From an uncultured Candidatus Saccharibacteria bacterium (lineage in GTDB: Bacteria; Patescibacteria; Saccharimonadia; Saccharimonadales; JACDBH01), in assembly GCA_946479835.1 (NCBI GenBank), contig CAMLHD010000013.1, positions 1 through 18,732 on the forward strand: a stretch of DNA of 18,732 nucleotides. The letters are read 5' to 3'. Numbering within the stretch: position 1 is the stretch's first letter; each line of letters begins with the position of its first letter. The position numbers were made by a program, and so were the translations under genes. Positions 15,195-18,732 of this stretch are shown here, piece by piece. The notes beneath the pieces are model-generated. The model was not told where the DNA came from and ran no database searches. It was given only the letters and a program-made list of their open reading frames with translations.

Positions 15195-15671
15195 TTATCT
15201 CGCGAAGTGAGCGAAGGCTCGGTTAGATTCGGCCATCTTGTGCGTGTCTTCGCGCTTCTTAACGGCCGTACCGGTATTGTTGTAGGCGTCGACTAATTCC
15301 AAAGCGATGCGGTCTTCCATGCTCATGCCTTTGCGGGAGCGGGCGGCTTGCACGAACCACATGGTTGTAAGGTGGTTTTGGCGCTGGCCTTTAACCTCAA
15401 AAGGAATCTGATAGTTGGCGCCGCCGACACGACGGGAACGGGTTTCCATGTGCGGACGGATGTTCTGCATGGCCTTTTCAAACACTTCCAGAGGGTTTTC
15501 TGACTTGACCTTCTTAGCGGCCTTTTGCATGCCGTTATAGACCAGTTTTTCGGCAGTCTGTTTCTTGCCTTCGCGCATCACGCGGTTGATAACGCGCGTA
15601 ACCTGCTGGTTGTTGTATACGCGGTCCGGAGTCGCTTCACGGACCAATGATTTGGTAACTTTGCGCGGCAT
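15195..15671 (-). CDS. rpsG: 30S ribosomal protein S7
   Basis: 158 residues (usual 156). MPRKVTKSLVREATPDRVYN, INRVMREGKKQTAEKLVYN, VRPHMETRSRRVGGANYQIP-type signature (here IRPHMETRSRRVGG) and DTHKMAESNRAFAHF are all diagnostic. S7 nucleates the 30S head and contacts the E site. It starts 2 nt after the rpsL stop with GAAGG upstream, forming the conserved rpsL-rpsG pair. Confidence 0.98.
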   Translation of the reverse strand: MPRKVTKSLVREATPDRVYNNQQVTRVINRVMREGKKQTAEKLVYNGMQKAAKKVKSENPLEVFEKAMQNIRPHMETRSRRVGGANYQIPFEVKGQRQNHLTTMWFVQAARSRKGMSMEDRIALELVDAYNNTGTAVKKREDTHKMAESNRAFAHFAR

Positions 15672-15673
15672 GA

Positions 15674-16087
15674 TTATTTACCTTCTTTCTTGGTGCCGTA
15701 CTTGCTACGGCCACGCTTGCGGTTGTTGACACCTTGAAGGTCCAAAGCGCCGCGAACGATGTGGTAGCGTACACCTGGCAGATCGGGCACACGGCCGCCG
15801 CGGATCATGACCACAGCGTGCTCTTGCAGGTTATGGCCTTCGCCGCCGATATAAGCCCAGACTTCATAGCCGTTGTTCAAGCGAACACGGGCGACTTTTC
15901 TAAGAGCCGAGTTCGGCTTCTTAGGCGTCTTGGTAGTAACCTTTACGCAAACCCCGCGCTTGAACGGGCTGGGTTTCTCGTAATTACGGTTTTTTAGGTT
16001 GTTCGTCACGCGGTGCAGCGCTGGGCTCTTGCTCTTAGAGCTGGAGCTCTTGCGCGGCTTGCGGACGAGCTGGTTAATTGTAGGCAA
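15674..16087 (-). CDS. rpsL: 30S ribosomal protein S12, TTG start, Lys-to-Pro at the streptomycin site
   Basis: 137 residues, the long form seen in Bacillus-type S12, with an insert after the SKSPALHR segment. The start codon is TTG (16087-16085); AAAGGA lies 6-11 nt upstream. The decoding loop [14 protein letters not shown] keeps both lysines. The second conserved loop, usually GGRVKDLPG, reads GGRVPDLPG: the Lys of E. coli position 88 is Pro (residue 101, codon CCC at 15787-15785). S12 lies at the decoding centre. Changes at that Lys cause streptomycin resistance or hyperaccuracy in E. coli, so this substitution is notable. It is the first gene of the rpsL-rpsG transcript. Confidence 0.98.
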   Translation of the reverse strand: MPTINQLVRKPRKSSSSKSKSPALHRVTNNLKNRNYEKPSPFKRGVCVKVTTKTPKKPNSALRKVARVRLNNGYEVWAYIGGEGHNLQEHAVVMIRGGRVPDLPGVRYHIVRGALDLQGVNNRKRGRSKYGTKKEGK

Positions 16088-16114
16088 TGTAAATCCTTTC
16101 TTAGATTCTTGTCG

Positions 16115-16134
16115 GCGGAGACTAAGGGCTCCGC
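16115..16134 (-). promoter_or_regulatory. Hairpin in the rpsL leader
   Basis: GCGGAG (minus, from 16134) pairs with CTCCGC (16120-16115), a 6-bp stem with an 8-nt loop, in the roughly 77-nt rpsL leader. It lies about 27 nt before the TTG start. No known regulatory class is recognised. Confidence 0.4.
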
Positions 16135-16170
16135 AGATTGCTGAATTAAAACTCGTTTATGCCAAAGGTT

Positions 16171-16199
16171 ATTCTAACAGATGAGACACAGATATGCAA
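16171..16199 (-). promoter_or_regulatory. rpsL-rpsG promoter
   Basis: TTGCAT (16199-16194), 17-nt spacer, TAGAAT (16176-16171) preceded by TGT. The hexamers match those of the rpsJ promoter exactly. Start point expected near 16164; the -35 lies just after the stop of the upstream 126-residue gene. Confidence 0.7.
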
Positions 16200-16206
16200 T
16201 CCGTGC

Positions 16207-16587
16207 TTAGATGTTCTTGTCTTTAGGATGGAGCTTGGTAGGTTTTTGGGGCGGAGTAAAGTACTTTTGGACCGTATAATAATCCGACTCTTTTCTGGTG
16301 ACTTTCTCAATCTCGGCTATCTCATGTCCTGGCACAATCACGAACTCGTTTGATTGGCGGTGAATTGCAACATAATCAGACACCGTCAACTTGATTCTTT
16401 GCTTGCACTTATCGTCGGCGCATTCGCAGTAAAAAAGCAACGCCAGGTCCTTGGATACTAAATCTCTGATTTTTTCATTTTTCTCTTCGGTGCGCGTAGT
16501 TTCCAGCGTTTCAACAACACCTTCATTGGCATTGCGGAAGATAACTTCGTTTTCCGCCAAACGTCTCTCCGACGGCGTCTCTTTCAT
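16207..16587 (-). CDS. Conserved small protein with FYCEC...C motif
   Basis: 126 residues. N-terminal RRLAENEVIFRNANEGV, then FYCECADDKCKQRI with three cysteines, LTVSDYVAIHRQSNEFVIVPGH and YYTVQKY. This layout (NExxFRxxNE, then CxCxxxxC, then EY..VR....F.V.PGH and YxVV.K) resembles a small actinobacterial family I know only as hypothetical; the cysteines and histidine may bind zinc. Function is unknown. TACTAT lies 6 nt before the ATG with AGGA close to it. The gene ends at 16207, beside the rpsL promoter. Confidence 0.75.
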   Translation of the reverse strand: MKETPSERRLAENEVIFRNANEGVVETLETTRTEEKNEKIRDLVSKDLALLFYCECADDKCKQRIKLTVSDYVAIHRQSNEFVIVPGHEIAEIEKVTRKESDYYTVQKYFTPPQKPTKLHPKDKNI

Positions 16588-16593
16588 GTCCTA

Positions 16594-16602
16594 ATAGTAG
16601 CA
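16594..16602 (-). promoter_or_regulatory. Extended -10 promoter of the 126-residue gene
   Basis: TGC-TACTAT (16602-16594) ends 6 nt before the ATG at 16587. Transcription starting 7 nt after the -10 would coincide with the start codon. The -35 is poor. Confidence 0.45.
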
Positions 16603-16646
16603 TGGTGATAAAAGGTTGTTTTGACTGGGAGAATGTGCGGCGGCAG

Positions 16647-16673
16647 CGCCGTCCCTCTCTAAAGGGGACGGCG
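16647..16673. other. Stable GC-rich inverted repeat between M50 and 126-residue genes
   Basis: A perfect 9-bp inverted repeat (CGCCGTCCC with GGGACGGCG, 16647-16655 and 16665-16673) with a 9-nt loop lies 16 nt past the M50 stop on the minus strand. There is no T-run after it, so it may be an mRNA 3' stabiliser or Rho-type site rather than a classical terminator; it could equally be a site for a protein. Confidence 0.4.
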
Positions 16674-16688
16674 ACTTACGCCAATGCA

Positions 16689-17453
16689 TCAAAACAAATC
16701 AGAAAAGAGGAGGTAGCCGATGAAGCAGACGACCACTAACGTACCCCAAATCGAGTACGCCTCGCTGTACTTGGCCAGTCTGGTCCGCTCCAACATGATC
16801 TTGAAAGTCCTGCCACCATCCAGCGGCATGATCGGTATCATGTTGAACAGAGCCAAGCTCAACGAAATGTTGGCCCCGAAAAGTACGGCTTCAAACAAGT
16901 CGCTTGATTCGGCTGCCAGCCTGACGACCTCAACAGGCCCGCCGGTTTCCTCCGGAGCGCTGGCAAGAGCATACACGATGAACGTGGCTGCCAGCAGTCC
17001 GATAAATGGCATGAGCCTGAAGAACCACTTTCTAAAGACCGCTAGCAGCGCCGTAACGCTGATGAGGATCAGCAAAAGCGTCATCAAGCCTCGTTGGCTG
17101 TTTGCCGGATCTACTATCCGGATCAGGCACAGAACGGCTATTGAAGCAAAGGCAAGGACGATGTTCATGAACACCCCCGCGCCGTAAACTGCTGCTTGGC
17201 CGTCAAAATCCAGTTCCTTCAGCTTCTCCTCGCCCTTGTCTGTCGGCTTGACGTATGCTCCGAGCAAAATAGGTGAAAGCACCAATGGGAACGGCAGCCA
17301 GCGCGGATGGAGCGTAATTTTCAGCTTCCAAAGCGGTATGCCGATACCCATTTCTTTTACCTCAACGCCATGCTTGCGCATAGCATAGGCGTGCCCCGCC
17401 TCATGTGCTGCGATGGTTAGTATGAGTAGGATGAGTGCAAGTGCATAAAACAC
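16689..17453 (-). CDS. M50 (site-2-protease type) membrane metalloprotease
   Basis: 254 residues. The HExxH zinc motif HEAGH is at 17-21 within the first membrane helix, and the third-ligand motif NMIPIMPLDGG is at 204-214, both hallmarks of M50 proteases; the region GVFMNIVLAF fits the family's GxxxN helix. Hydrophobic segments near 1-22, 50-68, 88-115, 120-165, 195-215 and 230-252 make it polytopic. No PDZ domain is seen, so it is a short form and its substrate is unknown. The start is GTG with GGGAG 4-9 nt upstream. It may process regulatory or membrane proteins, including targets outside this window. Confidence 0.9.
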   Translation of the reverse strand: MFYALALILLILTIAAHEAGHAYAMRKHGVEVKEMGIGIPLWKLKITLHPRWLPFPLVLSPILLGAYVKPTDKGEEKLKELDFDGQAAVYGAGVFMNIVLAFASIAVLCLIRIVDPANSQRGLMTLLLILISVTALLAVFRKWFFRLMPFIGLLAATFIVYALASAPEETGGPVEVVRLAAESSDLFEAVLFGANISLSLALFNMIPIMPLDGGRTFKIMLERTRLAKYSEAYSIWGTLVVVCFIGYLLFSDLF

Positions 17454-17602
17454 GGTTCTCCCAGTCTATGTAAGGTTCTAAACAAGCAGAGATCCGCTTA
17501 TCTCAAAAGCAATTGTGCCACCTTTTCATACAATAATCTGTGATTTTTTCGATATCTCAAGGAGGTACTGAAAGAATATCCACAGTTTTTAGTAAGCCGC
17601 CC

Positions 17603-17611
17603 TGCTAATAT
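17603..17611 (+). promoter_or_regulatory. Promoter of the VOC gene
   Basis: TGC-TAATAT (17603-17611), an extended -10, about 30 nt before the ATG. The -35 region is weak. A second AAGGAGG lies upstream at 17559-17565 without a usable start codon after it. Confidence 0.45.
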
Positions 17612-17639
17612 ACGAGTACGTAAGACCAAGGAGGAAGAC

Positions 17640-18023
17640 ATGGATATCAAAGCAGCATTCAGCAGTATTTCATCAAGCGACATGGCCAAAGTTAAGGAAT
17701 TTTATAGCAATACTTTGGGACTGAAATTAAAGACCGAAACAATGGGCTTGGAGTACGATCTGCCGGGCGGCGGCACGATGTTCATCTACGAAAAGCCGGA
17801 TCATGCGCCCGCCGTATTCACTGTTCTAAACTTTACGGTTGGCGACATAGACAAAGCCGTAGACGAACTAACTTCAAAAGGCGTAACTTTTGAACGCTAC
17901 CCTCAGCTGCCGTTCGAACAGGACGAAAAAGGCATAGCCCGCGCCGAAAAACCCGAAGACGGCCCCACCATAGCCTGGTTCAAAGACCCGGTAGGAAATA
18001 TCCTCGCCCTCCTCCAAGCTTAA
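17640..18023 (+). CDS. VOC-family (glyoxalase/bleomycin-resistance fold) protein
   Basis: 127 residues, the only plus-strand gene. It has two beta-alpha-beta-beta-beta modules: SISSSDMAKVKEFYSNTLGL in the first and VGDIDKAVDELTSKGV with AWFKDPVGNILALLQ in the second, the latter being the family's FxDPxGNxLxLxQ motif. Usual metal ligands are not all evident (the first His is absent), so a dioxygenase or glyoxalase I activity cannot be assumed. AAGGAGG lies 5 nt before the ATG. It is divergently transcribed from the M50 gene and ends at a bidirectional terminator. Confidence 0.88.
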   Translation: MDIKAAFSSISSSDMAKVKEFYSNTLGLKLKTETMGLEYDLPGGGTMFIYEKPDHAPAVFTVLNFTVGDIDKAVDELTSKGVTFERYPQLPFEQDEKGIARAEKPEDGPTIAWFKDPVGNILALLQA

Positions 18024-18060
18024 ACAAAATTACTTCCAGCCACTCAATTTTTATAGCCAT

Positions 18061-18217
18061 AAAAAAGAGGCACATAATGTGCCTCTTTTAAAACCTAGGG
18101 AAGACCTGCACCTATGCAATGTGACCTACGAACTAACAAACTTCTAACTCGAAAAACTTACTAACTTGAGTGGTCACATATTAACGAACTTGTGCTGTTT
18201 CACTGGGCCTTCCAAGT
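18061..18217 (-). ncRNA. Candidate non-coding RNA, rod-shaped, about 155 nt
   Basis: Begins about 4-8 nt after a near-consensus promoter and ends at an intrinsic terminator, with no ORF of consequence inside. Long-range pairs: GGAAGGCC (18213-18206) with GGUCUUCC (18106-18099), 8 bp with one G-U; GCAC (18195-18192) with GUGC (18111-18108); AUGUGACC (18179-18172) with GGUCACAU (18126-18119), 8 bp. These nest as a rod with two internal bubbles. The 45-nt apical part is A/U/G-rich with near-repeats of AGUUAG and AAGUUU. A single rod with an open bubble recalls 6S RNA, but I see no sequence proof of that. RNase P, tmRNA and SRP signatures are absent. Confidence 0.6.
18063..18089. terminator. Bidirectional intrinsic terminator
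   Basis: A 12-bp perfect inverted repeat, AAAAGAGGCACA/TGTGCCTCTTTT (18063-18074 with 18078-18089), with U-runs on both strands. It ends the VOC mRNA (plus) and the candidate non-coding RNA (minus). Confidence 0.9.
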
Positions 18218-18220
18218 ACC

Positions 18221-18249
18221 AAAATACCGAACCGAAAAACGGCTGTCAA
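18221..18249 (-). promoter_or_regulatory. Strong promoter of the candidate non-coding RNA
   Basis: Perfect TTGACA (18249-18244), 17-nt spacer, TATTTT (18226-18221). No Shine-Dalgarno or coding frame follows. Confidence 0.7.
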
Positions 18250-18378
18250 GACCCTTTTTTCAGGGGTACAATCCTCTCCATTCACTCCCCGACCGTCTCC
18301 TTATTTACCCACTCGAAGACTAAGAGACCCGCCCTAAGTATCTTCGGGTCTGCCGTCTGTGGCAGTAATAAAAGGCAA
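18250..18378. other. Gene-free structured spacer
   Basis: No convincing ORF. Several complementary segments compete: 18325-18330 with 18346-18351 (AGACCC/GGGTCT), 18314-18319 with 18341-18346 (CGAAGA/TCTTCG) and 18350-18354 with 18361-18365 (CTGCC/GGCAG). Two of these cross, giving either a pseudoknot or alternative folds. On the minus strand the region lies between a terminator and the non-coding RNA promoter; its function is unknown. Confidence 0.35.
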
Positions 18379-18379
18379 T

Positions 18380-18411
18380 AAAAAAAGGAGTACTGGTTAG
18401 ACAGGACTCCT
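18380..18411 (-). terminator. Intrinsic terminator after the 45-residue ORF
   Basis: On the minus strand AGGAGT (18411-18406) pairs with ACTCCT (18391-18386), loop 14 nt, followed by T7. It lies 11 nt after the stop of the 45-residue ORF and supports that ORF being expressed. Confidence 0.85.
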
Positions 18412-18421
18412 CTTATTAAAG

Positions 18422-18559
18422 CTATTCGGCTTCTGTTTGGGTGGGTTTTGCCGGTTCGACGGGCTTTTCTGCTTCCTCCGGCTTATTCTCAGTTCTGATA
18501 TACGAAGAATTTGGAACTTTAGTTTGTTCCTGTTTTTTAAAAGGTGTTAATACTGACAT
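18422..18559 (-). CDS. Small 45-residue charged protein, unknown
   Basis: An ATG at 18559-18557 opens a 45-codon frame ending TAG at 18424-18422. AAAGGA lies 8-13 nt upstream, a hairpin precedes it and a strong terminator follows, so translation is credible despite the size. The N-terminus is MSVLTPFKKQEQTK; the second half is Glu/Lys/Pro-rich (KPEEAEKPVEPAKPTQTEAE), probably disordered. No signal peptide or membrane segment is visible. I do not recognise it. Confidence 0.55.
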   Translation of the reverse strand: MSVLTPFKKQEQTKVPNSSYIRTENKPEEAEKPVEPAKPTQTEAE

Positions 18560-18579
18560 AAAAATGTCCTTTCGTAATA

Positions 18580-18611
18580 GATTGTTATTGTCCGTTCAGC
18601 CAACAACAATC
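18580..18611 (-). promoter_or_regulatory. Leader hairpin before the 45-residue ORF
   Basis: GAUUGUUGUUG pairs with CAAUAACAAUC (18611-18601 with 18590-18580), 11 bp with one G-U, loop of 10 nt, ending about 10 nt before the Shine-Dalgarno AAAGGA. A TTGGCT/TATTAC promoter could overlap it, so it could also be an operator dyad in DNA. Function is inference. Confidence 0.45.
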
Positions 18612-18680
18612 TTTACATTTGCTCCCTACGAGTTTTTTAGTGTTGTCATGGACTACGTATCCATTACTATACGCTAGTAT

Positions 18681-18709
18681 TTGACATTAACCTAATCTCA
18701 TATTAAAAC
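18681..18709 (+). promoter_or_regulatory. Possible plus-strand promoter at window edge
   Basis: TTGACA (18681-18686), 17-nt spacer, TAAAAC (18704-18709). It would drive transcription out of the window. The -10 is weak and the region is AT-rich, so chance is possible. Confidence 0.25.
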
Positions 18710-18732
18710 ATATTCCCTTCCTTAAATCTCAA

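Noticed and set aside
16689..16691. UGA read as an amino acid (Gracilibacteria/SR1-type code)
   Set aside because: UGA ends the M50 gene at a plausible position and no ribosomal gene contains an internal in-frame UGA.
16623..17466. 11-bp inverted repeat GACTGGGAGAA flanking the M50 gene, transposon-like
   Set aside because: In an 18.7-kb window dozens of 11-bp inverted matches are expected by chance; there is no transposase or target duplication.
17541..17640. In-frame open codons upstream of the VOC ATG after a second AAGGAGG (17559-17565)
   Set aside because: No ATG, GTG or TTG start occurs there; the Shine-Dalgarno plus ATG at 17640 fits the family start.
18166..18381. Plus-strand ORF of 71 residues across the structured spacer and non-coding RNA
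   Set aside because: No ribosome binding site and Cys/Lys-scattered composition; the minus-strand promoter and terminator explain the region better.
18061..18420. RNase P RNA, tmRNA or SRP RNA
   Set aside because: None of their conserved signature sequences is visible; the SRP-like GGAAGG match is too short.
1..18732. CRISPR arrays, insertion sequences, tRNA or rRNA genes
   Set aside because: No regular repeat-spacer pattern, transposase, cloverleaf with T-loop, or rRNA sequence was seen.

Overview
The window looks like a Patescibacteria/CPR genome, most likely Candidatus Saccharibacteria. This is inferred from moderate GC, the standard code with UGA as stop, many small orphan proteins, a long-form S12, a divergent EF-G, and the str and S10 ribosomal clusters in ancestral order but broken up by unrelated genes. 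No database search was possible, so the phylum is a judgement. All genes but one (a VOC-family protein at 17640-18023) lie on the minus strand, so transcription runs from high to low coordinates.

Right end, 18732 to 16200: a 45-residue ORF with its own leader hairpin and terminator; a structured gene-free stretch; a strong candidate non-coding RNA (consensus-like promoter, rod-shaped fold, intrinsic terminator) that shares a bidirectional terminator with the VOC gene; an M50 membrane metalloprotease; and a small Cys-containing conserved protein. Str region, 16199 to 7701: rpsL-rpsG plus a Cys-containing 113-residue ORF and a terminator; a small secreted four-cysteine protein; a membrane-anchored 363-residue protein with its own terminator; fusA with a structured leader; a secreted DUF1996 protein; a four-helix membrane protein; and tuf with its own promoter, leader hairpin and terminator. 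A 519-residue orphan protein (7661-6102) separates tuf from rpsJ. S10 region, 6096 to 1: rpsJ plus an 86-residue Cys-containing ORF; then NUDIX hydrolase, an 82-residue ORF, a DUF2207 C-terminal-type membrane protein and an 81-residue membrane protein; then a new promoter and hairpin leader before rplC-rplD-rplW-rplB-rpsS-rplV, whose genes overlap or sit 1-2 nt apart. rplV runs off the left edge.

The ribosomal genes mostly have Shine-Dalgarno sequences and multi-gene transcripts with structured leaders. Most inserted accessory genes instead have a -10 element (often with an upstream TGn) only 6-11 nt before the start codon, which predicts leaderless or near-leaderless mRNAs. The features most worth a second look are the EF-G guanine-recognition changes (NKIN instead of NKxD, and a lost SA motif), the S12 Lys-to-Pro change at the streptomycin-site lysine, the candidate non-coding RNA, and the secreted proteins inserted between translation genes.
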